This document shows, piece by piece, positions 25,101 to 33,300 of a stretch of 64,000 nucleotides of DNA. The position numbers were made by a program, and so were the translations under genes. How positions within the stretch are numbered: the first letter of the stretch is position 1; the number at the start of each line of letters is the position of its first letter. Below the pieces are notes generated by a model. It made no database searches. It was given only the letters and a program-made list of their open reading frames with translations, and was not told the origin of the DNA. Origin of the DNA: Acidobacteriota bacterium (GTDB lineage: Bacteria > Acidobacteriota > Thermoanaerobaculia > Multivoradales > Multivoraceae); contig QQVD01000074.1 of assembly GCA_003388555.1 (NCBI GenBank), positions 62,001-126,000 on the forward strand, read 5' to 3'.

Positions 25101-26472
25101 CGCCGCAGCTGACTGGGATCCCGCGTCGACAGGGCACCGAGTCGTACAACACCCCGGCGTGGCCGGAAGCGGTGGCGAGGACGGCGTAGTCGCCGCTCGG
25201 CAACGAGGTGATCGTGTAGTCCCCAGACGGATCGGACTGCACGAAGGCGACCGGCTGACCTCCGAGGTCGAAAGCCCAGACGATGGCACCTTCCACCGGC
25301 CCCAGAGCGGAAGACACGTTGCCGCTGATGCGAGCTGATCGAACGAGCTCGAAGTCGGCGGTCCGATCTCCCAGCGACAGGTCGATCACGCTGCCGTCGT
25401 CCAGGGTGCAGCCCACCTCCAGGCCACCAAAGCAGGAGACGTCGTCCCAGAGCTCGGGGACGTACTCGCCCGAGGGCGACACATACACACGATGGGGCGC
25501 CGCCTCCAGCAGAGCCAGGTCGTAGCCACCGCTGAGGTCCGTCGTAGCTTGCCGCCTCAGAAGGCCGTCGGCATCGTAGGCCGCCACCAGAACGCCGGCC
25601 AGGGGGGACCCACCCTCCTCGCTGCGGACGACTCCCGTGATCCGCGAGGACGAGGCTACGCCGCGACTTCGTGCCTCGCCGATGCTCCCCTCGATGAGCT
25701 CCACCTCCAGCGCCTCGAACACCGTCTCTGCACCGGCGTCATGGTCCACGGGCGGAATGAAGCGCGCCTCTGCAAAGCCGGCTTGGCCTCCGAAACACGA
25801 GCGACCGCGGTGATCCGTCGTCAGGAGACGCGGAGCGGCGCCCGGCCTCTCGACCAGAACCTGCAGGCCCGGCGCGGCGTCGAAGCAGGCGCCGGCGTCG
25901 ACCGGGCGTATGTCGAGGCGGGCGCCCGGCCCGGAGGAGGAGACGGTGAGGGCGAGAGAGCCTCCCAAGGCATCGAGCAGCAGCACGACCTCGTCACGAC
26001 CGGAAGTGGCCTGCATCGGGCCAGCGTGGTGGCGCGGCCGAGCGCCGAGCTGCACCGTGGCGCCCGGCTTGGCGAGCGTCACCTCGACCAGGCGCTGCCC
26101 CGTCGCCGGCAGCTCGACCTCGAGCTGCAGGATCTCGCCCAGGGAGAACCGCCCGAGCTCGGCGATCCGCCCCCCCGCCGCACCTCCCCGAGGCAGAGAG
26201 GAGATCGGCCGAAGGTCGATCTCGGCAGCAGCGGCTCCCGCGAGAAGATGGCGACGAGCCTGCAAATCGCCAGCTCGCTCCTTCTGGCGAGCCACACCGA
26301 GAACCTGTCGCAGGTCACCATCGAAGTCCGTGGCCTGCCCGACGACAGGCGTGGCGAGTAGAGCGAGCGAGGCGCAGAAGGCCACTGTTGCCAGCGCACC
26401 GAGCTCGCAAGAGCAGGACTTCTCTACACCCAGCCGGCCTGACCCGCCGCGGGCGCGGCCGATCGATCGCAT
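22198..26472 (-). CDS. Exported carboxypeptidase-regulatory repeat protein with Cys-pair repeats
   Basis: 1424 residues. After a signal segment (TVAFCASLALLATPVVGQA) comes a pre-peptidase-like beta domain (to about 280), then repeated CarboxypepD_reg/Cna-B-like modules of 90-100 residues. About eleven modules end in the same pattern: a Leu/Val, an aromatic, Asp/Glu, then Pro-Cys, a spacer, and Cys-Asp followed by Gly-Thr-Pro (LYDGIPC...CDPEDGTP; LFDEAPC...CDPLLGTP). This suggests a disulfide per module. The C-terminus is IFADGFESGDVGAWSASFP, shared with the protein at 27809-29062. Such repeats usually build rigid extracellular rods. An A/T-rich -10-like TATAAA lies 34 bases upstream of the start; AAGG/AGGGGG precede ATG 26472. 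Confidence 0.8.
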   Translation of the reverse strand: MRSIGRARGGSGRLGVEKSCSCELGALATVAFCASLALLATPVVGQATDFDGDLRQVLGVARQKERAGDLQARRHLLAGAAAAEIDLRPISSLPRGGAAGGRIAELGRFSLGEILQLEVELPATGQRLVEVTLAKPGATVQLGARPRHHAGPMQATSGRDEVVLLLDALGGSLALTVSSSGPGARLDIRPVDAGACFDAAPGLQVLVERPGAAPRLLTTDHRGRSCFGGQAGFAEARFIPPVDHDAGAETVFEALEVELIEGSIGEARSRGVASSSRITGVVRSEEGGSPLAGVLVAAYDADGLLRRQATTDLSGGYDLALLEAAPHRVYVSPSGEYVPELWDDVSCFGGLEVGCTLDDGSVIDLSLGDRTADFELVRSARISGNVSSALGPVEGAIVWAFDLGGQPVAFVQSDPSGDYTITSLPSGDYAVLATASGHAGVLYDSVPCRRGIPVSCGAADGTAVAADIGSIAAGVDFVLPVLASIEGTVTDADGFVLEGKRVELFAQGGAFVTSAVTGPDGRYRLDDLDGGGYYARLADDGAFYAELYDGIDCVPTCPDVTTATPIVFEDGVTVDGIDFQPSLRGRIQVTIRDAATGAPLTGRSAVVSSAGVSQGLYYADPQGVLITAPLEQGIYFVQTLEYGYTTQLYDGLACPLGCDLTTGTPLQVEPGEIKAIEVWLESASGTGGLSGIVSSAFGGGPAGGSVRLYDSNGSLSRTTSASHLTGQYSFGGLEPGVYRVLATPFGHLAELYSEIPCAGNPPAGCSVEQGTPVAVVADQTTPGIDFLLDRLPSVRGVVSSGIDGPLGATVDLWEASGLLVASWFASSAGSYELFAQAEGEHRLAATNAYHFSQLYDGIPCDPDTLVCDPEDGTPLPLSINQVENADIELDAFPSLRVRFFDSDGASLRGDADVWDPSGLILGRSGNTVDIRVRPGTYHLAFSARDHALEFWDDVPCDFAVNPACDPRVEGDPVEATINQVLSFDVHLDALPVIIGNRTDLVGNPMQYSGYIRLWNEQGAVVADQYTSGETWLLRAAPGSYHLTSTGTYGYADVVWLGEECREGPVPYECDPLSGQLLELEYNETYEGFDFRHPRLGRVSGSIDFDESAIQSSSQRVQLFDSLGEEIRYSLFTEPEPFDFQNLYPGTYFLRVDGGELADQLFDEAPCRNELNPSCDPLLGTPIELDFEVALQDVDLLLEDGFRISGSLLDFLASEVAVVSVWSSDGTRLATAENNSSFTATGYAIEMPKAGEYYVTTDSVDYTNEAFENLFCWNAFPACDPTAGTALVGELGEGVAADFLLSRAEPVAGSVTDDGLTPTPLTATVRAWSTSGEPLNQISTAADGAFSWSNVPQGHYLFTAEAPGYRTVVWPDDVCPEPCDPVAFGQVVLVNDETELIFRLPPSGPEIFADGFESGDVGAWSASFP

Positions 26473-26505
26473 CTCAGCCCCCTTGCCTTGGGTATCGGAG
26501 GCTCC

Positions 26506-26511
26506 TTTATA
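26506..26511 (-). promoter_or_regulatory. Candidate -10 element for the Cys-pair repeat protein
   Basis: On the minus strand TATAAA stands out in a very GC-rich context, 34 bases upstream of the start codon at 26472. A ribosome binding region (AAGGCAAGGGGG) lies between them. No good -35 box is seen at the expected spacing. The assignment is from base composition and position only. Confidence 0.4.
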
Positions 26512-26642
26512 GCAGGCGCGCGGCGCTCGCTCAGGGGCTTCGTCGACGGCACCGAGTACGACGGCGAAGCCGAAGAGGTCCTCCGTGATGCCTCGCCTCC
26601 TCCACTACCCGGTCCTCTCTCCGAAGGGGAGGAGATCGTGCC

Positions 26643-27272
26643 TCAGCCGACAGCCAGGTCCTCGCGGCAGGCGCGCCTGGCCTCATAGAGCGCGGTGCCG
26701 ACGGCGCTGAGCACGAGCGCCGCCAGCCCTGCCATCGAGAGGTGGAAAGACGCGAAAGGCGTCGCCAGCAGTCCGACCAGCGCGCCGTAGAAGAGGATGC
26801 GCCCGAGCGCACGGTGCGCGCGCTCCCAGGCGAGGGGGCTGCGCAGGGTCCAGGGCACGCGGAGCCCGAGCGGACCACCGGGTCGCAACTTGGCAACCGC
26901 GGCGCCCTTGAGCGCCACCACGGCCCACACCATCAGGGCGAGGATCTCCGGCGCGACTCCGGGCGCGCGGCCGTAGTCGTCGAGCACCACGATCAGGCTG
27001 ATCCCCCCGAGAGCAGCCACCGCCGCGAACCGCCAGGCGAGGACCCAGGTGCTCAGGCTGGCGCTGCGACCGTCGGCCTCGCGAAAGGCGCGGCGGTTGA
27101 CGACATGGAGTGCGATGGTCGCCATCAGGACGCCGGGTACGGCGCGGCTGCGGTCACCGGGCTGTAGGGCGTCGGCCAGCATCAGCCCGCTCTGGAAGAG
27201 GACCACCACGGCGGTGAATCGCTGGATGAGCTCCTGCGCGCGGTCTCTGGTCGTGCCGGTCGTGCTGGTCAT
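26643..27272 (-). CDS. SdpI-family integral membrane protein
   Basis: 209 residues with about six membrane helices. The C-terminal half carries the SdpI-family signature GLRVPWTLRSPLAWERAHRA followed by GRILFYGALVGLL. In Bacillus subtilis SdpI gives immunity to the SdpC toxin and also sequesters the repressor SdpR at the membrane; many distant relatives have unknown roles. It starts at ATG 27272, overlapping the stop of the ArsR-type gene by ATGA, the same gene order as sdpR-sdpI. No SdpC-like toxin gene is visible nearby. An extra N-terminal part (FTAVVVLFQSGLMLADAL) is family-variable. Confidence 0.78.
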   Translation of the reverse strand: MTSTTGTTRDRAQELIQRFTAVVVLFQSGLMLADALQPGDRSRAVPGVLMATIALHVVNRRAFREADGRSASLSTWVLAWRFAAVAALGGISLIVVLDDYGRAPGVAPEILALMVWAVVALKGAAVAKLRPGGPLGLRVPWTLRSPLAWERAHRALGRILFYGALVGLLATPFASFHLSMAGLAALVLSAVGTALYEARRACREDLAVG

Positions 27273-27580
27273 GCCGGTTCGCTCTCCTCTCGCAGCGTCT
27301 GCTCGCGAGACGCCACGCCACTGGCCGATCCGAACATCTCGATCAGGAACGCCATCGCCTCTTCTGCGGCCGAGATCTTGAGCCGGTAACGGATCGAGGT
27401 TCCGTCACGCTCGGCGTCGACGAGATCGGCCCGCCTCAGGACCTTGAGGTGCGCGGTGACCGATGGCCAGGCCATGTCGAACGCCTCTGCGATCTGCCCC
27501 GAGCTCATCGGGCCTCCACGCAGCATGACGACGATCTGGCGGCGGACGGGATGCGAGAGTGCCTTGAAGATCGTGTTCAT
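27269..27580 (-). CDS. ArsR-family (SdpR-like) transcription regulator
   Basis: 103 residues. The winged helix begins MNTIFKALSHPVRRQIVVML and continues GPMSSGQIAEAFDMAWPSVT with the recognition helix in HLKVLRRADLV, and a wing at RDGTSIRYRL. No ArsR metal-binding cysteines (such as CVCD) are present. This agrees with the SdpR-type autorepressors, which respond through a membrane partner rather than a metal. It overlaps the SdpI-like gene by 4 bases. An A/T-rich inverted repeat (27594-27613) lies 14 bases upstream and is a likely operator. No good ribosome binding site precedes ATG 27580, so the mRNA may have a very short leader. Confidence 0.87.
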   Translation of the reverse strand: MNTIFKALSHPVRRQIVVMLRGGPMSSGQIAEAFDMAWPSVTAHLKVLRRADLVDAERDGTSIRYRLKISAAEEAMAFLIEMFGSASGVASREQTLREESEPA

Positions 27581-27593
27581 GAGCCAGGACTGT

Positions 27594-27613
27594 AATTAGA
27601 TTTATGCCTAATT
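27594..27613. promoter_or_regulatory. Inverted-repeat operator candidate upstream of SdpR-like gene
   Basis: A perfect inverted repeat, AATTAG at 27594-27599 and CTAATT at 27608-27613, separated by an 8-base A/T-rich spacer (ATTTATGC). It is one of the very few A/T-rich patches in the window. It lies 14 bases from the start of the ArsR-type gene. Spacing and symmetry suit a winged-helix dimer that autoregulates. No binding data; inferred. Confidence 0.55.
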
Positions 27614-27808
27614 GCAACCCACAGCACCTTCGATTCCGAGTTGCGTGGCGGCCTCCAGGCCAAGCACGCCGTCGCGACCTAGAGCTCGGACGCAGCGACG
27701 TCTCCAGCCGGGAGCATGATCATGCTCTGGGAGAGATCGCCCGGCTCACCTACCGTCTCCGGTGCGCCGATCGCCGTCGCGATCGGTCGATCGACGGAGG
27801 CGAATGCC

Positions 27809-29062
27809 ATGAATCGAAGCGCAAGGCTAGGTCTCCTCGTCGCCTGGACCTGGGCGTCGGGCGCCCACGCCGCCACCTTCGTGGTCGACACCGAGGCGGA
27901 CGGCATGGTGACGGGATGTTCGCCTCTCGTCATCGGTGATTGCACCCTACGCGGCGCCATCCAGCGGGCGAACCAGAACGTCGGCTTCGACACCATCACC
28001 TTCGGTTTCGGAGTCCGCACGATCGAGCTGACGCTGTCCGGAGCAGGTGACGACCTCAACCAGACCGGTGATCTCGACATCCTCGAAGATCTTCTGATCG
28101 ACGGCAACGGCGTCGTCACCGTCGACGCCACTGCGATCGAGGATCGTGTCTTCGACGTCAGCACCAACTCGACGGCCTTCACCGTGATCGAGGGATTGAC
28201 GATCTCAGGCGGACGGGCTCCGACCGGCGACGGCTCCTTCGACGGTGGCGGGGTCCGTTGCCTGCAGAGCGCCCTCTTCCTCGACCATGTCGTGGTCGGG
28301 GACAACGGCCCGGTCCGTCGCGGGGGGGGCGTGTACGCGCAGTGCGACGTCATCGCCAACTTCACCACCTTCTCTGACAACGTCGCGACCCAGGCCGGCG
28401 GCGGGCTGGAGATCTTCTCCGACCATCATCTCAGCGCCCCGGTGAGCGCCTTCGTCGGCAACCACGCCGCCATCGGAGGCGGGCTCTCGATCGGAATGCT
28501 CTCGACTGCCGCCATCGACAACACGACGTTCAGCGGCAACACGGCGACCAACGGGGGCACGGCCATCCACAACTCCAGCCAGCTCGAGCTCGACTTCGTC
28601 ACCGTCTTCGATCCCCAGTCGGCGATCCCGACCATCGCCCACCTCAACCTGGGAGCGACGACCGCCTTCAGCAACAGCCTGGTGGTCGGCAGCTGCGCTG
28701 CGATTCCCGGCAACACCCTGGTGACCCTCGGCGGCAACCTCGAGAGCCCCGGCGACACCTGCCTCTTCGATCCGATGCTGGACCAGTTCACCGTCGCCGA
28801 CGCCCGCCTGTCGCCGCTCGGCGACAATGGCGGTCCGACCCCGTCGCACATGCCGCGGGCCGACAGCCCAGCGGTCGACGACCCCTTGGGCACGATCAGC
28901 AACTGCCCGGCCCACGACCAGCGGTTCGGGCCACCTCGCCCCCTCGACGGCAACGGCGACGGCCTCGCCGCCTGCGACATCGGCGCGATCGAGCGCGACG
29001 TGTTGTTCGACGACGGCTTTGAGTCAGGCGATCTCTCGGAATGGAGTCTTGCCACCCCGTAG
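27809..29062 (+). CDS. Choice-of-anchor Q, right-handed beta-helix surface protein
   Basis: 417 residues with a signal peptide (MNRSARLGLLVAWTWASGAHA). The start of the mature part resembles CSLREA domains (ADGMVTGCSPLV, then DCTLRGAIQRANQNVG). A right-handed beta-helix follows (repeats such as LDHVVVGDNGPVRRGGGVYA). The end is a choice-of-anchor Q module (ADSPAVDD, HDQRFGPPRPLDGNGDG, CDIGAIE). In this family that module is normally followed by a sorting signal; here the last residues are VLFDDGFESGDLSEWSLATP, the same tail type as in the 22198-26472 product. ATG 27809 is preceded by GGAGG at 8 bases. It is probably displayed on the cell surface; ligand unknown. Confidence 0.82.
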   Translation: MNRSARLGLLVAWTWASGAHAATFVVDTEADGMVTGCSPLVIGDCTLRGAIQRANQNVGFDTITFGFGVRTIELTLSGAGDDLNQTGDLDILEDLLIDGNGVVTVDATAIEDRVFDVSTNSTAFTVIEGLTISGGRAPTGDGSFDGGGVRCLQSALFLDHVVVGDNGPVRRGGGVYAQCDVIANFTTFSDNVATQAGGGLEIFSDHHLSAPVSAFVGNHAAIGGGLSIGMLSTAAIDNTTFSGNTATNGGTAIHNSSQLELDFVTVFDPQSAIPTIAHLNLGATTAFSNSLVVGSCAAIPGNTLVTLGGNLESPGDTCLFDPMLDQFTVADARLSPLGDNGGPTPSHMPRADSPAVDDPLGTISNCPAHDQRFGPPRPLDGNGDGLAACDIGAIERDVLFDDGFESGDLSEWSLATP

Positions 29063-29250
29063 GTCCCCCGCTCCGGATGCAGGTACGTCGCTCGCTCGAC
29101 CAGACCGCGAGCGCTCGGCGGGTCGGGGGACCTCCGGCACGGACGGCAGGCTTCCCGGCTCTCGACGACCCGCTGCCCTATGATCAGGGAGAGCCGCGGC
29201 AACGGGCGAGGACGAGGGCCCGCGGCCCGGTGCCTTCGTCGAGGCAGAGG

Positions 29251-29904
29251 GTGTTGAACGGCGACAAAGCGATCCGCGTCGGCCTCATCGACGACGACCC
29301 TCCGTTCAGGCGGAGCGTCCGCATGCTGCTCGAAGGCACACCGGGCTTCGCCTGCTGCGGCTCCTGGGGCAGCCTCGAGGCCGCTCTGCACGGCCAGAGC
29401 GACGGTGAGCCCGATGTGATCCTGCTCGACGTGCGACTGCCCGGCACCCAGGGAAGCCAGGGCGTCGCTGAGATCCGCCGCCGCTTCCCCACCGCCCTCG
29501 TCCTGATGTTGACCGGCAGCTCCGACGACGACGTCGTCTTCGATTCGCTCTGCCGGGGCGCCAGCGGCTACCTCCTCAAGGGCACACCGCCGGCGCGCCT
29601 GCTCGAAGCGATCGAGGAGGCGTACAGCGGCGGCTCCCCGATGTCGCCGGTCATCGCCCGCAAGGTCGTCACACTGCTGTCGGAGCGTCGGCCGGTCGCC
29701 GAGGAGATCGACCGTCCGCTGAGCGAGCGGGAGCTCGAGGTCCTCGAGCGACTCGCGGCAGGGCGCACCTACCAGGAGGCAGCGAGCGAGCTCTCGGTGT
29801 CGATCAACACCCTGCGCAACCACGTACGGTCGATCTACGACAAGCTGCAGGTCCACAGCTGTGGCGAGGCGGTGAGCAAGGCGATGCGCGGAGGGCTGAT
29901 CTGA
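29251..29904 (+). CDS. NarL/FixJ-type response regulator
   Basis: 217 residues. The receiver domain has the acidic pair in GLIDDDPPF, phospho-acceptor Asp in DVILLDVRLPG, the switch Thr in LMLTGSS and Lys in GYLLKGTPP. The LuxR-type DNA-binding domain follows: LSERELEVLERLAAGRTYQE, then SVSINTLRNHVRSIYDKLQV. Likely starts are GTG 29251 or TTG 29254, with GAGG 6-9 bases upstream; the frame is open further upstream. It is encoded tail-to-tail with the histidine kinase ending at 29972. The kinase is its probable partner, though separate transcripts are required. Target promoters unknown. Confidence 0.88.
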   Translation: MLNGDKAIRVGLIDDDPPFRRSVRMLLEGTPGFACCGSWGSLEAALHGQSDGEPDVILLDVRLPGTQGSQGVAEIRRRFPTALVLMLTGSSDDDVVFDSLCRGASGYLLKGTPPARLLEAIEEAYSGGSPMSPVIARKVVTLLSERRPVAEEIDRPLSERELEVLERLAAGRTYQEAASELSVSINTLRNHVRSIYDKLQVHSCGEAVSKAMRGGLI

Positions 29905-29945
29905 CCCGCGGCCGTTCTTCGAGCACCACCTGGCCGGCCCCTTCC

Positions 29946-29959
29946 GCCGAGACCTCGGC
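29946..29959. terminator. Short stem-loop between convergent two-component genes
   Basis: GCCGA and TCGGC form a 5-base stem with a GACC loop, between the ends of the response regulator (29904) and the histidine kinase (29972). It is weak, with no T-tract. It is the only structured element in this 67-base gap. Confidence 0.3.
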
Positions 29960-29971
29960 TGGAGCACCGAG

Positions 29972-32900
29972 TCAGTCGGATCCGTCGGCGAGGATCGGCA
30001 GGGTGACGATGAAGGTCGTTCCGCGCCCCACCACCGAATCCACCCGGATCGAGCCACGGTGGGATTCGGCGATGCGCTTGGCGATCGTCAATCCCAACCC
30101 CGTGCCGCCTCCGAACGACACGAACGGCTCGAACAGCGTGGCCAGTCGCGGCGCGGCGATGCCGACGCCGTCGTCCGCGACCGAGAAGCGCACGCACGGT
30201 CCCTGCATCGGATCGTCGATGGCCACCGCCGCCAGCGCCACGTGGGTGGCGCCGGCATGGCGGCGGGCGTTGTTCAGAAGGTTGACCAGCATCCTGAGGA
30301 GCTTCTCGCGCTCGGCGGCGATCCGTGGCAGCGCGTCCTCCACCGCCACCCTCACCGGTAGCGCCTGCTCGTCCTCGCGCAGGCCCGCCTCGAAGGTGGC
30401 AACCACGTCGGCGACCAGGTCGCCCGGATCGATCGGCACCAGGATGGGTGCCTGCGGACGCGCCAGCTCGAGCAGATCCTCGAGCAGTAGCTCGATGCGC
30501 CGCGACTCGCCCGCCAGGAGATCGAGCTCCCGCCGCACCTCCTGACGCGACGAGAGCCTCGAGTCGAGGAGGTGCGCTGCCGTCTGGATGGCGAACAGGG
30601 GGTGCCGCAGCTCGTGCGCCACGCCGGCTACGAGGTGGCCGTAGGCGGCCATCCGGTCAGCGTCGCGCAGAGCCCTGATGCCGTCCTCTACCCGCTGCGC
30701 CAGCGTCTCGTTGGCCTCCGCGAGCTCGGCGCGCGCCAGCTCGAGATCGGTGGTGCGGCGCTGCACGGCGCTCTCCAACTCCTGTTGACGAAGCCGCACA
30801 CTGCGCAACAGCAGGCGATGCAGCAGATAGAGCGCCAGCAGGGCGGCGAGGAAGGCGAGGCTCCGGAACCAGAGAGTCTCGAAGATCCGCGGCTGGACCG
30901 TGATCGCCACGGCGTCGGCGGGACCCCAGGCGCCGTCGGCGAGACGCGCCTGCACCTCGAACCGATACTCCTCGGGGCCCAGGCCGCTGTAGCTCGCCGA
31001 ACGTCGCGCGCCGGCTTCGCTCCAATCCTCGTCGAGGCCCAGCAGTCGGTAGCGGAACGCCAGCCTCTCGGGAGCCGACAGGTGGATCGCCGTGTAGCGC
31101 ACCTCGAGCTGCCGCACGTCGGGCGGCAGCACCAGCAGGTCGCTCGCCAGCCCCAGACCGGGAGCTTCGAGCGCGTGATCCCTGGCGCCGACCCGCTCGA
31201 CGATCGCCACGGGCCGCACCGGCTCTTCGAGGAGCCGGCCCGGGTCGACTCGGACCACCCCGTCGATCGTCGCGAACCAGAGCAGACCTTCGGTATCGAG
31301 CCATCCGGATGGCTGCGTACCTCCGCTGGCTTCGTGTTGGCGCATGCCGTGGGCTCGGCCGAAACGCCGGCAGCGTACCTGCGACGCAGCACCGTCGAGC
31401 ACCGAGCGCACCTCGGCCTCGACGACCACGAAGACGCCCATGTTGCTGCTCATCCACAGCCGACCCCGCCCGTCGTCGACCAGCGCGAAGACGTCGTCGT
31501 CGCAGAGACCCCGACCCCGATCGATGACCCCCACCGAGCCGTCGGCCCGCCTCAGCGCCAGACCCGAGCCCAGCGTGCCGAGCCAGAGTTCGTCTCCATC
31601 GGCGAGGAGCGCGAGGAACATCCCTCCGCGCAGGGTGTCCGGCAGCTCGACCTCCTCGGGCCGTGCACCGTCGAAGCGCATCAGAAAACCCGCTCCACCC
31701 AACCAGACCGTGCCGTCCGTGGTCTCGGCGATCGCGGCGACGTACCGATCCCCCACCAGTCCGAGCGAGCGGAAGCGACCGTCGTCGAAGCGTCGCGGCT
31801 CGCCGAGGAAGCCACCCCACAGCCTGCCGGACGAGTCCTCCAGGAGAGAGAAGTTCTGAGGGCTGCCGTCTGTCGGCAACGCGGTGAAGCCACTGCCGGA
31901 GCGCCGCACCACTCCGCCGGCCGTGCCGACCAGCAGCTCTCCGGCCGCCGTCGCTGCGAGCGCCATCACGTCGAGACTCGGCAGGCCGTCTTCCCTCGCA
32001 AAGCGGCCGACGATCCTGCCTCCCCGGATCTGCGCCAGGCCGCCGCCTTCGGTGCCGATCCAGATCGAGCCGTCCGTCGTGCTCAGCACCGAGTGCACGA
32101 CCGCGACTGGAAGACCCTCCTGCACCGAGAACGTCACGATCGGTCTCTCGGAGAGCCTGCCGAGGCCCTCGGCGTTCGAACCGAGCCAGAGATTCCCTTC
32201 ACGGTCCTCGAACAGCGAACGCACCAGCCGGATGGCGCCGCTGCGCTGCAGGTCGTCGCCGACGAGCCGGGCGATCCCCGCCGTGCCGTCGGAGAACCAG
32301 ATCGATCCGTCGCGGTCTTGGAGCATGCTGACCACGACACCTTCCTCGAGGCCCTGTGTCGCCCCGATACGTCGCCGGATCCCACCGCCAACGACCTGGA
32401 CGAGACCGGCGCCCAAGGTGCCGATCCACAGGCTGCCGTCTGCAGCGAGCAGCAAGGTCTCGATGGGAGCGCCGACATCTTCGCCACCACCGCGCGAAAG
32501 CACGACTTCGAGGTTCCCGTCACGGACACACCAGACCTCGTCGACGCGGGCCATGCAGACACGCCTCTGGCGGTCTGCGACCGAGCGTACGCCGTCGATC
32601 CCGCGTCCTTCGGCATCGAGGAATGGCCTTGCGCCATCGACCTCGGCGACGAGGAGGGGCGCCTCGGAACGCGCGATCCACACCCCGCCCGCACTGCGCG
32701 TCACCAGGGTGTAGGCGCCGGACACCGGCCGTCCGTCGAGCAACACCTCTCGGACCCAAGAGAAGCCGACGACCAGAACGCGGTCCGCGGTGGCAACCCA
32801 GAGAGAGCCGCTGGTGTCGGTCGCCAGTCCGACGATCGGCTCACGAGGAAGGTCCTCCCGAAGTCGGAACTCGACGCCGTCGAAGCTCGCCACACCGACG

Positions 32901-33109
32901 AGGGTGCCGACCCACAGGTACCCGTCGGGAGTCTGAGCGAGCGCGGCGATGCTCGACTGCGGCAGGCCGTCGTCCAGGCTCCAGCGACGCAGTTCGAACT
33001 GGGAGAGCAGCCGTTCCGGCTCGAGCGCGGCCACCGACGCCGGACCTGCGAGTGCCGACCAGGCGGTGATGGTCGCAGCAGCCACGAGCCGACGCGCGAG
33101 CACGTTCAA
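29972..33109 (-). CDS. Two-component sensor histidine kinase with propeller (Reg_prop/Y_Y_Y) sensor
   Basis: 1045 residues. A short signal or anchor at the N-terminus leads to two periplasmic beta-propellers built of Reg_prop repeats (GYLWVGTLVGVASFDG; GSLWIGTLGAGLVQV; GSIWIGTEGGGLAQI). A Y_Y_Y domain (about 650-740) is next, then one membrane helix (SLAFLAALLALYLLHRLLL, near 755) and a coiled coil. The kinase core follows: HELRHP with phospho-acceptor His near residue 832, the N-box NLLNNARRH, G1 DDGVGIA and G2 GGGTGLGLTIA. It is a periplasmic-ligand sensor; related proteins in Bacteroidota sense carbohydrates. No receiver or regulator domain is fused, unlike the hybrid forms. It starts at TTG 33109 or GTG 33103. 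Confidence 0.88.
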   Translation of the reverse strand: MNVLARRLVAAATITAWSALAGPASVAALEPERLLSQFELRRWSLDDGLPQSSIAALAQTPDGYLWVGTLVGVASFDGVEFRLREDLPREPIVGLATDTSGSLWVATADRVLVVGFSWVREVLLDGRPVSGAYTLVTRSAGGVWIARSEAPLLVAEVDGARPFLDAEGRGIDGVRSVADRQRRVCMARVDEVWCVRDGNLEVVLSRGGGEDVGAPIETLLLAADGSLWIGTLGAGLVQVVGGGIRRRIGATQGLEEGVVVSMLQDRDGSIWFSDGTAGIARLVGDDLQRSGAIRLVRSLFEDREGNLWLGSNAEGLGRLSERPIVTFSVQEGLPVAVVHSVLSTTDGSIWIGTEGGGLAQIRGGRIVGRFAREDGLPSLDVMALAATAAGELLVGTAGGVVRRSGSGFTALPTDGSPQNFSLLEDSSGRLWGGFLGEPRRFDDGRFRSLGLVGDRYVAAIAETTDGTVWLGGAGFLMRFDGARPEEVELPDTLRGGMFLALLADGDELWLGTLGSGLALRRADGSVGVIDRGRGLCDDDVFALVDDGRGRLWMSSNMGVFVVVEAEVRSVLDGAASQVRCRRFGRAHGMRQHEASGGTQPSGWLDTEGLLWFATIDGVVRVDPGRLLEEPVRPVAIVERVGARDHALEAPGLGLASDLLVLPPDVRQLEVRYTAIHLSAPERLAFRYRLLGLDEDWSEAGARRSASYSGLGPEEYRFEVQARLADGAWGPADAVAITVQPRIFETLWFRSLAFLAALLALYLLHRLLLRSVRLRQQELESAVQRRTTDLELARAELAEANETLAQRVEDGIRALRDADRMAAYGHLVAGVAHELRHPLFAIQTAAHLLDSRLSSRQEVRRELDLLAGESRRIELLLEDLLELARPQAPILVPIDPGDLVADVVATFEAGLREDEQALPVRVAVEDALPRIAAEREKLLRMLVNLLNNARRHAGATHVALAAVAIDDPMQGPCVRFSVADDGVGIAAPRLATLFEPFVSFGGGTGLGLTIAKRIAESHRGSIRVDSVVGRGTTFIVTLPILADGSD

Positions 33110-33300
33110 CTTTCGATCTCTGGGGACACGGCGGGGAGCCTTTGGCTCCGGGGTCGGCGGCGACCGACGGTGGCGGTGTCACATGCCTCGGGGGCTGGCC
33201 CGAGGACACCCTCCGGTCCGGGCACCTCTCCGTCGAGTCGGACGCCGCCGCCACGACCCACGGGCCCTGGTCCCGGGGCCACCAGCGGTGCTCCCGGCGA

